64,000 nucleotides of DNA from Manduca sexta. Its lineage: Eukaryota > Arthropoda > Insecta > Lepidoptera > Sphingidae. Shown in pieces: positions 13,445 to 25,535 of the stretch. Positions within the stretch are counted from its first letter, which is position 1; every line of letters starts with the position of its first letter. The position numbers and the translations under genes were made by a program. The DNA lies in contig NC_051130.1 of NCBI RefSeq assembly GCF_014839805.1, positions 3,658,001-3,722,000 of the forward strand, given 5' to 3'. The notes below the pieces were generated by a model. That model saw only the letters and a list, made by a program, of their open reading frames with translations, made no database searches and was not told the DNA's origin.

Positions 13445-13813
13445 TTTTTTACTGGTGGTAGGTCTCTCATATGTGCTAGTCCGTCTAGGTACGTACCAGT
13501 GAAATGTCTATTTCTGCCGCCAAGCAGCAGTGTGTAGTCACTGTAGTGTTCCGGTTTGAAGGACATTGTACTCCGTGTAACTACTGGACATAATAAGACT
13601 TAACATCTCATGAGATTCTGCCATCTCTCGCATGAGATTCTGCCATCTCTCGCCATCCTGAGACATGTCTCAGGATGGCGAGCGCAGTGTAATACCAAAC
13701 AATACTTTGTAGTTCAAGGTGTTGAATGGTGTTTCTACTGTTTAAGTTCGGTCGTATCACTTACCATCAGGCGAACGACAAACTCGTCATTCAAAGCAAT
13801 AAAAAAAAATGAT
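13445..13813 (+). mobile_element. 5'-truncated non-LTR retroelement 3' end with internal duplication
   Basis: It ends with CAGGCGAACGACAAACTCGT and an A-run (13801-13809). Upstream are two direct copies of CATGAGATTCTGCCATCTCTCG (about 22 bp; 13608-13651) and then a 30-bp palindrome, CGCCATCCTGAGACA and its complement (13652-13681). It shares its tail words with 11500-11634. Confidence 0.6.
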
Positions 13814-14576
13814 TTAAATGCAGTTGTCACCAATTTATCAGTAGTCTAACTTAAAGTACACAGGTGGTGCCACGAGCAAAAGCTTGTAAATGATAACTGA
13901 AAGAACACTATTTTAAAAAACCTACAAGACATTACCTGTCAAATATTATCGCTTTTAAACATAACCCAGCTCATAAAGCATCAAAAACATCCTTTCAACC
14001 TTAACATGAAGAATGTTGCAAAGAACATCGCATTATATGTGTAGCGTTTCTTTGTCCGCAACTTTTTACCTACACGTTCTTTCATAAAATCCCTTTGAAC
14101 ACATATTTTACTATAAGCCGATATCAGATAATGGAAAACTTTATCACGACGACACCACAAAACTCAAAGAATATTTTAAAAACGTTTAATATTTGAATTT
14201 GTGAAGGAGAATTGATTATTCGACTTTCTAGTTGAATAAAGAAAATTTTCCAAAGTACGTTCTTATAAAAATTACACCGAAAATCGCAGCGGAATTACGT
14301 CTTTGTAAGCAATAAGATAATCATTATCTTTACTTTTTGTGTCAGGTTATCGATTGTTAAACTCGGGCAATGCTTTTAGACACAAAATCTTCCCGTTCAA
14401 TATGTTAAATAAACGAATCGCATCATTAAATAAATCTGACAACGTTCAGTGTTCATTTCACAAGTATTTATTTAAAATAATTGTTGAGTACTCAAAGCTG
14501 GCATTTATTTTGTATGAAATTCATTTCTCCGTACCTAATCATCTGCATGTATTGACATGAAATGCTCTAGATTAAG

Positions 14577-15058
14577 ATCCTGGAAAGAAATGGAGGTCAA
14601 CAGTACTACCGGCCGTGTAAATATCTTCAATTTTTTAAGTGTTAAGACCAAATCTTTTTTTCACAAAGGGTTTAAAATCTTGCTGAACGATGTAGATAGG
14701 TATTATGTGAATCCCTACCGCCTAGCCGAATTCTATCTCAACGGAGATCAGGCAGGATATATTATAGTGCGCAATACAAAGATGCACTCTCTGTTCCTTC
14801 ACTCTTACAGTCCAGTTAGCCGTTAGACGGCAATCAGACATGTCCAGAGAAAGAACAGGCATAGGACCAACGGTTTTACGTCCTTTCCGAAGCACGGGGT
14901 ATCACACCGCCAACTTTCTGACTCCAAGCTGTGACTGAGTAATTTTTAAGATAAAAACCCAGTCAGAATTTGAATCCAGGATTTCACCGCGATAGTCTTA
15001 CTCGTAACTTACTCGTACCGGGTACGCAATACAACTACGTCACCGATATAGTCAAAAG
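14577..15058 (-). repeat. tRNA-headed retroposon, long variant
   Basis: On the minus strand the head GACGTAGTTGTATTGCGTAC and a diverged B box are followed by a body with GGAACAGAGAGTGCATC and GATTGCCGTC. The same body words occur on the plus strand at 42176-42400. The head is shared with the shorter SINEs at 35344 and 62300. No ORF is credible within it. Confidence 0.6.
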
Positions 15059-15601
15059 TATGCAAATAGATGCAAACCTTTATACAAATATTTGAATTTT
15101 ACATCTATTATTATTTTATTTAACCGAATTTAGATACTACATAAGAAAGAATAAAAGTTTTATATAATTATATTATATATTATTCTAAATGTTCTTATAA
15201 TTATAATTAAGCTTTCTAGTCGTATATTTCTCTATTGCAGTCGCGCCCACAACGACAAAAAAATACGCAATAACAGTATTTTTTGTCAACAAATAATTAC
15301 CAACAAGATGGCGGTCTCATTCCGTATTACGTCGCGCCTACATCCAGTTATAAAATCCAATATCCGCTGCTGCGTTAAATATATTGGAAATGTATTATAT
15401 CTATCATCCTAAAAGTAATAAAATCGACGATGTCAATATTTTATTTTTCACATTTAGATAATTAAAATCGGCATATTACACGTATTTTTCATTGGCATAT
15501 TTCAAGATTCATTATTGATAATAAAATGTTAGACATTAAAAACTTTGGATTAAAAAAAATCATTTTTTCTAATAATTGCAACTAAGGCGTCGCAATCATG
15601 T

Positions 15602-15674
15602 TGTCAACTTGTTGCCGAGAATTGAGAAACACTTTACTCCTACGTAACTGATGACTGTTGCTGAGACAATTGTC
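15602..15674 (+). repeat. CAACTTGTTGCC-end short element, copy 2
   Basis: CAACTTGTTGCCGAGAA is followed by GAAACACTTTACTCC and ACTGTTGCTGAGACAATTG. It is one of the six related sites. Confidence 0.5.
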
Positions 15675-17630
15675 AATATCGTGTTGTAAAACATAACTAT
15701 GTACTTAACCACAGCGAAAGAACCCAGAGGGAAGAATCCATTTTTTACTAATTCTATTTTTTCGAAAAACTGCCATTTTGTGATAATATAACTAGATATT
15801 ATAACTATTACGTTCCTGTTCTAACCAACCAGTCAACACGCATAATAATTATGTCATTTTATCCGGCTAAAAATTAAAAATAATGGACATATACATATGT
15901 ATAATAAATATATTTTATTATCAATTGTAACAAATGCGTACAATGTACATTATTAGAGAACTGTAGACATTTAGATCAATAAGTACAATAATCATTAGGT
16001 CACATCATCAATTACGAAACGGAATTCCAGAAACAGTGACTAATGATTGGGTTGAATACAAATACGTTCCGTTTCACGCAATAGCTAAGGTTGTTTTGGT
16101 TAAAATAATTAAGCTAAGAGCATCAATGGTGTTTAGTCTCTAATGAAAGTCTGTATTATTGTCTTACCATTCTTTCGAAGGTAGACAGAGGTGTTGAAAA
16201 TAGCACTTGCATCATACCACATAAATGCAGATCTCTCTTTTATATAAAAGAATAAACATATAGTAAATCTGTTATTGCACTACGTATTTTTCCATATTTC
16301 TCAATATAGGTCAGTACATACAACATACAACATATTCAAAAAAATCTAGTAATAAGTAGATAGTTTTTAATCGTGTATACATATGTATAGGAAAACAAGA
16401 ACTTGCTTGGAGGGCGTTGATTTGCTTTTTCGTTTTAAAATTAACGCACTAAGTACAAGCACTGACATCCATATTAAGTACCTACTCAAAAACATGGCGA
16501 AAGTTTTTATTTCCTTAGTCAGGCTATAATTCAGTATTGTCCTTTAACTGAAGTGTAAATAGAATCAGCTCATTCGTGCTGTTCCATCAGACAAATGAAT
16601 AAAGACGGTAATAAAAATCACATAAACATGTCATATCGGGTGCATTAGACAGAAACACTCTTGTTTATTAGCTCGATGATATGTATGTTCATACAGATAT
16701 ACCTAACAAGGAATATATTGTTATAGTATAGTCATACAAAGTATTGTCATTATTTATTTATGGCAGAAAAATGAAGTCGTAAATTCAATGTCTAACTTAT
16801 TTTGAAATGAGCCGGTGTCGGTGTTTGAGGATGTGTCTGATTCTGATATACTTGGATTATTCTAAGTGATAGAGATTTAGGAATTAAGCACTGATAAATG
16901 AAATTAGTCTCTGAATTATTTGTATTTCATAAACTGCTACAACTGAACACAATATCAATAATCGGTTAGAGACAAATATAAAAAAGGAATGAAACAAATT
17001 ATTTAAAAAAAGGTTTACCGCATCACCGCCTACAGTGACGCCTTCATGCGACAGGAATATAAAACTATTGAAATTGTGTTCTATTTCTTACACTAAGATC
17101 TAAGAAATATTAAGAGAAGATTTATTAGCAAAAAAAAAATATTATTTTAGATATTAAATAATGTTGGTCAACGGATTCAAATGTCGTTAAAGTTCGAACA
17201 TTACTCCCATGATCATAAATGACGTGACACATTGTAGGTAGAAACATAATATATTTTAGTTTGTTAATTGTAACTTGGCAATCCTATAACTTTTCGTACA
17301 AACATCGTAGTTTCTAGAATATTCCTAAATCGAATAATAAATAAGACTTCCTTGACAGCAAACATCCCTATTGATTCGACAAAACAAGTTTTTATAACAC
17401 AATGTATTTTATTGGTGTAACGATTTTTCACAATCGCTTTTAGAAGGGTTCCTTGATTCATTTACGTACATTAGGCGTAACTGCGGACGCTTCGATCTCA
17501 AATTGGTCGCTAAATTGAACATTAATGGACTTCGAAGGGTCTCAACCATGGCAATTCTATTGCCTATATTTTACACGGGGGATAATTAAATCTTTATATT
17601 AAAGCCGTCTATATTGTATCCTGTAATCAT
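15675..17630. other. Intergenic, nothing recognised
   Basis: AT-rich sequence with only chance frames; no repeat assigned. Confidence 0.45.
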
Positions 17631-17777
17631 CAATGGCGAAGGGTCCATATAACGCGATTCCTGTCGGCGTCACTTTACGTAGAATTTTTGTAGAATCTAA
17701 TTATCATCAGAACGATTTACAAACCGCATTTATGCATAGTACATGTTGTGTACGGAAAATTTCACCTTTCGCCACTG
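17631..17777. mobile_element. hAT-like MITE, older copy
   Basis: Ends CAATGGCGAAGGGT and CACCTTTCGCCACTG are imperfect terminal inverted repeats. The flanking 8-mers, GTAATCAT and CTAACCAT, agree at 6 of 8 bases, as expected for a decayed 8-bp target duplication. It is the same family as 19571-19733. Confidence 0.7.
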
Positions 17778-18794
17778 CTAACCATTTCAAATAACGTGGT
17801 TGATAAAATTTCTGCAAGCTTGTAGTAGTTTCTTGTCAGTGTTAAGATATTTTTAGTGATAGAGCAATGCAATGGACATATTTGAGAATTTACGTGCGCG
17901 CCTGGAGAATTGTCAATGCCCTTTAGGATACCCACGTAGAATGATTACTTATAGCTTATCAGTGCGCATCGAATAGTAGAATAAATTGATACCTTTTGAA
18001 AGGTGTCAGATTTGTCAAGGGCCAAAAACCTGCTCTCCTTTTGTAATCCTTATTCCTTTTCTATAGGGTTACTTGACATCACCAACAATGATTATCCCAG
18101 TGTTTACGGACCCTGATGTATATATTCCTTGCAGTTTATAGAAATCAGAACCCATATGAAATTTCCAACGTGTAAGTATTAGGTATATTCTATCAGTCTT
18201 ACTTATAAACTAGTTTCAGCGTTAAGAGTTGGTTAATAATTGGTTAAATAGCTATCAAAAAGATCACCGGTTCCTAGTATAATCCTTATTAAGACGCAAG
18301 ATGGCGGGTTTTGACTTACAGTTGATCGAGCAAATTTGTGTTTTAACTAAGCATAGCTTTGCGAAATTTTTGTAAGTAAGACTGTAGAATTATACCTGTG
18401 AATTACGGATATTTTTTTTACTAATAAGAAGCTATATTGCTGCTGCATTATGCTATTCGGGATTAATGTAGTTTCTTATCCTAGGAAAATATTTAGCCCA
18501 GAAAAACTTTTTCACGCAGGCAGAGCCGTAGGCAAAAGCCAGTGTATTATAAAGAGAGCGATATTTACAATAAATAAGTTTAGGTTTGTTTTTTATTACT
18601 TTGCACGGGTCAAAAGCATATTGTAGCCTAAATTTCCTCTACTTTACTTTGATTTTATTACTTAAAAATCATTTTGAAAAATACTAACACAAAGGCATTT
18701 GCCTTTTAATTTATGTGTTGAACTGAAAATTTAAAGAGAAGAGTATTGAAAATGATTGACTTTAATAGTAAATGTAAGTTGTAGCGCAAACGTT

Positions 18795-18868
18795 TTCAAC
18801 TTGTTGCCAAGAAACACTACATTACTATAGCAGTATTGCTTAAGCACTTCAACAACTGTCAGTTGAAG
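18795..18868 (+). repeat. CAACTTGTTGCC-end short element, copy 3
   Basis: CAACTTGTTGCCAAGAAACA, then CTACATTACTATAG and AACTGTCAGTTGAAG. Nearly the same words recur at 20962. Confidence 0.55.
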
Positions 18869-19570
18869 TAACAGTCATGAAATTGCTATCAGATCTCTAA
18901 ATTTGACGCCATTCACGGTAAAAGATTGCAGCGTCTGCGATTAGCTTGAGGTTATTCCATTTAAGATATATTTGGCATAAATATTTAACAAATATTGAGA
19001 TTCATTATTTGATGACGAGATATGATTACTCCTCGGCAGTTGACACAATTATGCCGGCTTGTAGGGACCGGATATATATAGGCTGATCCCGAAACGGATA
19101 TATTCATTACTTAAAAAAAAACAGAGCAGTGCCTTAGATCTTGAACCAGCGGACCTTCGTCATTGCAATCCGTTTCACTCTCTACCAATAATAGCCAAAT
19201 ATAAATCACGTATTTTTATTAGAGCTAAAACATAACCCTCTAAATCGTTTCGGAAATCGCCCACTATTTATTACATAGTTGTAACATTTCCCAAATGGAA
19301 TCACGTGTATTCTGCGCCCGTTGGTCGAAACGTGCCGCTGAATATTGTCATGAAATTGTTCCCGTCAACTTCGAGATCTAAAGTCTAATAACAGACACGT
19401 GAAACTTCTAACGATTACTTTTGATGATGTAATGAATGGTTATCAGGTTATGTATTTAAGAATTTTTGTAATTTTAAGTAAGGTGATTCGGATATTATGG
19501 ATTAAATAATGTTACTAAGTGCTGTGGCTTCGCTAGGATAAAAATAACCTTCCTCCCAGTAAATGTGTGT

Positions 19571-19733
19571 CAGTGGCGAGGCGTCAATACAAGCCGATTC
19601 CTACCGGCTTCCCTTTTAGGTCCATTTACGTTTGTTTTAGTTTTTGATTTCTGTTAAATTGGCCGCGATATGTTAACTAAAGCAATCTTTTTGCGTCGGC
19701 TTACCTTTTGAAAAAATTCACCCTTCGCCACTG
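19571..19733. mobile_element. hAT-like MITE with perfect 8-bp target duplication
   Basis: The 163-bp element begins CAGTGGCGAGGCGTC and ends CACCCTTCGCCACTG, giving inverted ends of about 13 bp. It is flanked on both sides by ATGTGTGT (19563-19570 and 19734-19741). An 8-bp duplication and CAGTG-type ends are typical of hAT transposons. No transposase is present. Confidence 0.85.
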
Positions 19734-20961
19734 ATGTGTGTACTTGCCAGGATAAAACTGTTTAGTATTTTAATCCGGGCCATGATTTAGCTGTGTACTA
19801 AATTTCATCCAAATCTGTTATTTAGAAAACATCCAAGCACCATTTTTTTAATACGTACGCGGCAAAGTGACCCCACTACATCCAATGGTAAGTAGAGTGG
19901 GGTCTAAGAGAATGTCGACTGACGAGAGATGATTACCCTTCGACAATCGACACAATTATGCCGGCCTGTTGGAGCCGGATATAAAAACAACGTTTGTCCC
20001 CTTTAGCATTCATTTCTAATTTTTTATGTAGTTTTGTAGAAATATTCTTTATTTCCTATTAACGATTCCATTTTACCTCGTCGTGGATCAAGTCATCAAA
20101 AAAAAACTACAACTAGTATAATAGAGTATAAAGAATATTTACCATCTAACCGGACATATGTGTTTTGAATGAAACCGCATTGGCTTTAACCGAGCACGGT
20201 ACATCGGTAGCTATTAATACATCATATTTATGGCAATTTTTATTCATCCGCCGTGTACAGCATCCGAACGAGAAAAGAGCGGTTAATTTTTTCTTTTATA
20301 ACCATCTGTGTGGCTGAGCGTTTATATGAATCTTTGCAATAAAAACCACAGAAAAGGGACGTGGCGAACATCAACGTTGAATATCTGCGGACAGTTGTTG
20401 GAATTAAGACAGTTTTAAATAATCTGATCTCAGGCATTGTAGTCTTTTAATTCTTATACGTAATAAGATCGAAAGGCAACAAATGAATTCAAGTTCAAAA
20501 TATATTTCAACGCTTAAAAGGCAATCCATATCTAAGCGACAATCAGTGATTTTTTGATTAGAGTGCTTTAAAGTTTTGATTTTAGTATGAAACTTCATAA
20601 CAATTCAACTTTTTTATTTTATAAACATACTATGTAATGTTTTTAAAATTGTCATTGAACTATAAAGCCTAGATCAAATGACGCAGTAAAAAAAATAGCG
20701 ATTCAAAATATTTATATAATTCATTTTTCGTATATTTGTCGCTTAAATATAATAATAAAGCGTAGATTTATAAGAATGAAGACAGTCTATGAACATTTTC
20801 GTTTCACGGCAAAACATGTCAGCACTCAGTCAGCGAGCATATCTAACCTTTTTTCTACACTTAATAGCGTATATATCTAGTTTATACAGACTAGAACGAC
20901 ATTTAGAACCTTCGAGAATAACGCTAGTGCTGGCCGTATTTGCCTAGTCACCGCGCAGGCG

Positions 20962-21039
20962 CCATCAACTTGTTGCCAAAAACACTACATTACTATGAAA
21001 CAACACTTACTTTAGCAACTTAGCAGCTTTAACTGTCAG
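20962..21039 (+). repeat. CAACTTGTTGCC-end short element, copy 4
   Basis: CATCAACTTGTTGCCAAAAA, then CACTACATTACTATGAAAC and TTAACTGTCAG. One of the six related sites. Confidence 0.5.
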
Positions 21040-21977
21040 AATCGAATTATTGTTTCGTTGTAACTTTGAAATTATTATTAACAACATAATGACTGCGTCT
21101 TTTCGATGCTTTTAAAATGCCTGACTTTACAACAAAACTCTTTCATCCCTTATTTGCTGAATTCGAACAGAAATCACACCGCGGGGTCATTCACGCGTCC
21201 CTTTCTACTAAACTTAGTCCTTAAACAATCATAAATATAGTAAATACGGAAGCCATTGATGACAGTTTGAAGCTTGTGATGGTAACTGGATCGGAAAGTA
21301 TTAGAACGTCAAGAGGCGATGTGTGAACGGACACAGATTTAACACGCCAATCAATCAAGCTTCCACCACCGCGAACAAAAATATTACACATAATTTATTT
21401 CGCTTTCCATCGCGCGTTACAAATGGAATTTAGATTAGAAAGCTCGTGTAGGCCTTTCGATGTATAGCCAAATAAATAATCTGTAGGTTGTGTCCCTTAG
21501 GGCTTTCACACCCATCGGGAATGGGTAGTTTGTGGATGCTAGGATGTTTTCTTCATACTGTTACTTGAATAATGTGTGACTTAGTATTTATTGTATAACC
21601 ATATAGTTTAGAAATTATTATAACCCATTAGTATTCTCATGAGGTAGGTTATTTTATTATATATTAAAAAAATGTGCATGTCATTGACTTTGAACGTAAA
21701 AATATTTAGCGCCATAAAGGGTAACATAAAATTAGTACAAATATACAAATCTAGAAATTTTATGTAATGTCCTAATTACCTCATAATAAAAACAATAGGT
21801 ATTCACTGCGGAGCCAAAACAATATCTGAAAAACAACGCATTAAAGATAATGTTAAATTGTTTGTTTTGTAACATTCGAATAACGTCGCAAATAAATGGT
21901 CTAAAGTAAAACAATTATCTCTAATGTAACGTCAACATTTTAAACTTTCTCTTCACTCCGTCAAAACATATAGTTAA

Positions 21978-22252
21978 GGCGATACCTCAAGGTCCATTTT
22001 CATACATTTTTTTTCGGCTTTAATCTGGGTAACTAAACAAGTATTGGCAAGTAAAGAATTTAAATTCACGTCTAGTTAGTGATTAGTTCTCGCAGTTGAA
22101 AGAAAAATGTAAAAATAATTAATAATCATGGATATTTCTGCCTTTAAAATTTCGTCATATTATATTTTAAAGGCCGAAATATCCAATACTTGTTTAGTTA
22201 CCCAGATTAAAGGCGAAACAAAATGTATGAAAATGGACCTTGAGGTATCGCC
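21978..22252. mobile_element. TTAA-flanked palindromic MITE, copy B (right arm deleted)
   Basis: Bounded by TTAA at 21974-21977 and 22253-22256. Outer arms beginning GGCGATACCTCAAGGTCCA are inverted. The left arm is complete, while the right arm jumps from the palindrome centre straight to its outermost part. This is the mirror image of the deletion in the copy at 5809-6084. Confidence 0.85.
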
Positions 22253-22256
22253 TTAA

Positions 22257-25001
22257 GTGAATTAATTGTTCTTGTACTTAGTACAAACTTAACAATAGAT
22301 GTCAGTTCTCTTGTACATAAGCGCCATATCGTAAGCTTTGATATAGGTACGAGGTCTAATGTCTACATTTATTATTTATTTCAAGCTCCATTTCAAGTAA
22401 ATAAACAGAAAATATTAAAGCCTTAACATTTTGTATGTACATTATTTAAATTCAGTAATCACCGTATTTTTTTTAACTTCAATTTCTATTAGAGTAGAAT
22501 GGGACAGAAACTGTGTTACTCTTTTTCAAACAGTATTTTTTATACAGAATAGAATACGTCATGATAGTCAATGTCCTATACTCATAGCATACTTAATATT
22601 AGATATATTTTACAAAATTTTGCTTATTATTAATTTCAGAATATTTGTCTATATTTGTATACAAGTATTATGTTTTGTTATAAAAATCGTCTTAACCAGT
22701 TGTAGAAACCATTTAAGAAATTGCGACTCAATTAAGATACAAGCATATTTACAGCACATGTTTCCGTATTGTAGATAAGTTTATTTATATTCTTATTTCG
22801 AAATTAAAACATGGATTATTCATAACAAATAGAATAAATAACAATATATCTGACCACATTTTGATATAGGTATCTGTTATGTTATGAATCATGTCTATCA
22901 AAGTATTATTAATGAAACATCAGTATTATGGAATGCGCAAGTTACAAAGTAATATCACGCTAATTTGGACCTAATCGTATCCACTAAACAAATATTGAGT
23001 CATCGAATTAACACTCATCACATTTATAACTAGCATTTCTAACTTAGTATTTACTCAAAGCGAGCAAATTCTGCGAAAATGCATGTTGTTTCTGCTATAG
23101 CATAGAGCCGTGTTTGCTATAAAATATGATAACTTTAAGCAGCACACTGATTTTTATTAAGCGCATATTTGTATTATAAAACTCTGCATCCTGAGATACT
23201 AGATATTGTTTCAAATTGCTAGTAGGTAATGATTGATTACCATAGCTATAATATATCTTGCAACAAATTTTGTAAACTTTAACATTGCTCGAAATAAAAC
23301 TATTTTTCGGATTTTATCGCGGTTTTAACAATCCTCAACTCTTGGGGCGAGTGAATGAATGAGTGACTGAATGAATGGTATTTTAAAGGTTCCCTTCCAT
23401 GTTTTCGAATGAAATCATTCGTTACAACTGAAGTTAACCATACTAACTTTTTCAATTTCCTCAAGAATATTTTGACAGCATCGAACAAACGTTATAACCG
23501 TAGAGACATCCAAGAAAGATATTAATAATGATAAAATTGATTAAATTCGGTTACTGTCACGCAATGAAATATTTATAAGGAAAATAAGATACTTGATAAA
23601 CTGTCGCAGGTTAGGTAGTAGGCTACCCGTGACACTGGAAGTATTCCGAACGGTGTATCGCTAGAAATGCTGGAATGAAGAGAAAAAAATCAGCTATCTC
23701 ATCTTTCAATCCGCCTATCCATACTTTAGTCAAAAGGTTTCATACTCTAGGCATTCGGTCAATATAATGATAATATTATAAATTATTATGAAAAACTAGA
23801 CTTAAAGAAAATAAAATTAAGAGTTAACAACGGCAAAAAAATGGCGCAGCAACTAAATTATTTCTGATACCTGAATTTTATATTGTCAGATATCAGATAT
23901 CATCCGTGGCAATAGCTTTATTATTTTAAAACTTGTTTTTTCCTAATATCGTTACACTAAACGTAGGTATAAAGATTGATTCATTTTTATGATATTTACA
24001 TTGGCACAAATGGCATACATATATGTAGATACATTAATTAGTCTGTTAGCTATTATTAATCTAAAATTAAGTTTATTTAGTTATAACCAAATTTCGGTTT
24101 TAGTACATAAGTATGACGATTTTTATAATTCACTATTTAACAAAGGACTAACAATCTTAAGACACATAGGTGTTGTCCCTTTTTCTTGGCTATATCAATT
24201 TAGTATAATCTCAGTATTCAATGTCTTGAAAATACCGTGACATCGTCCTTCATACCATATTTTCTTTCATATTTTATTAATATTAATGTTAAAGTGGGTA
24301 TGTGGAAGATACCTAAATTTGGTTTAAGAATAAAAAAAACAATATAAATAAATTTCACAAAGACAAACATTAAATGACATATAGGTAATTATTTCAACTA
24401 TAACCAACCTATTTGGGATAAGGGGTACATTTTGACCCAGTAACAACCCTAATTTGGGGACAATACGGGACAACCGCGGTCTGTTTGAGATTAGCCAGCT
24501 TAACCTTCGAGATCCCTTTACTGCTAATGTTAAGTATATAACAAACTTTACGTATATTGTCTCAAACTGTCGTGAATGCTTATTCTTTGAAATTAATAGT
24601 GATAAAATTAATTTTAGTACAAATTCGTTAATCATAGATTATATTTAATGTTACAGTAATTAATAGGTACCTATAAAAAGGTACCATGAATATTTCAGAT
24701 GTTTAATAACTGTGTTTTATTCGCAAAACAAAATTGTAACATGGATTCTCGAGCGAAAAAATTAAAAACATATATTTTTTTTATTATAAGTACTTAATTA
24801 CTTAATACCTGTGTGTATTACAGTTCTACTATATTTCTACTTAAAATATATATTTTTTTAAAAGTATTTTAAGAGTATGAGAGTAAACGAGTAAACATGA
24901 ACATTAATCAATGCGGACGTATGGAGCGATATAATCATTGTACTCAGAACAAAGCTCCTTAAATAAGGTTAAAAAAAAATATAGATTTGTATACCTACGG
25001 G
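22257..25001. other. Intergenic, AT-rich
   Basis: Hydrophobic low-complexity frames occur (22431-22778; 23989-24240), but they have AT-driven composition and no homology I recognise. A fragment at 23289-23325 matches an arm of the inverted-repeat element at 1815-2057. Confidence 0.4.
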
Positions 25002-25131
25002 TGAAAGGCTAATTGATTTAGGCGACATTTAAGTTTCATACATGTTTAAAATCAAAACTTTTTGCTATGTTATTTTAACCTAGTAAATTTTTTTCGAAAA
25101 AAAAATGACGGTTATGTCAATTAGCCTTTCA
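25002..25131. repeat. Short MITE with GAAAGGC ends, copy 2
   Basis: Perfect 15-bp terminal inverted repeats, TGAAAGGCTAATTGA at the left end and TCAATTAGCCTTTCA at the right, around an AT-rich core with AAGTTTCATACATG. It is related to 8420-8570. Confidence 0.7.
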
Positions 25132-25391
25132 AACGTCGATACTATTTTTTATAATACATTTCCCTTACTCCCTACAATAATTTAGTTTATTTGAAATATA
25201 TTGTATTTATACTAAATAATATCTCTCGTAAGCCCATTAACTTCAATCTCGTTCTTAGACAATTAATAACGCATTTTATATAATACATAAATTTCGTTCA
25301 AATTAAAAAATATCACCATCGCATCAATGTTCTTTTTAAAAAAAAAAAAACTTTTAAAAGTATAAAAACTTTTTGCGTAACAAATACTTAC

Positions 25392-25535
25392 AAAATACGT
25401 TTGCATCCAAAGTTACGACACTACACAACACTACACCGGCACACTCGCACAGTTCCGCTGCGTTTGGTTCGTCCGCGCGCGTGCTAGCTACTGGCGCGAG
25501 TCGGCGGGCGGGCGGCCCGCCCAGATGTTATCTCT
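25392..25535. promoter_or_regulatory. CG-rich island with splice donors on both sides
   Basis: This is 144 bp of strongly CpG-rich sequence, including GCGCGCGT and GGGCGGGCGGCCCGCC, in a region otherwise about 70% AT. A perfect donor GTAAGT starts at 25536 on the plus strand and another ends at 25391 on the minus strand, so the island would be a first exon whichever way it is read. Both strands have an ATG just before the donor (plus 25523; minus ATGCAAACG). It is inferred to be a promoter or first exon of a gene whose body is outside the window; there is no transcript evidence. Confidence 0.4.

Noticed and set aside
14557..14826. 89-residue plus-strand frame
   Set aside because: Falls within the minus-strand retroposon at 14577-15058.
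22431..22778. 115-residue hydrophobic plus-strand frame
   Set aside because: It starts at a non-ATG codon, is rich in Ile/Phe/Tyr as AT-rich DNA predicts, and has no recognisable motif or splice context.
23989..24240. 83-residue membrane-like frame (MIFTLAQMAYIYVDTLISLL) that faintly recalls an insect chemoreceptor
   Set aside because: No flanking exons and no conserved receptor C-terminal motif; the composition is explained by AT bias.
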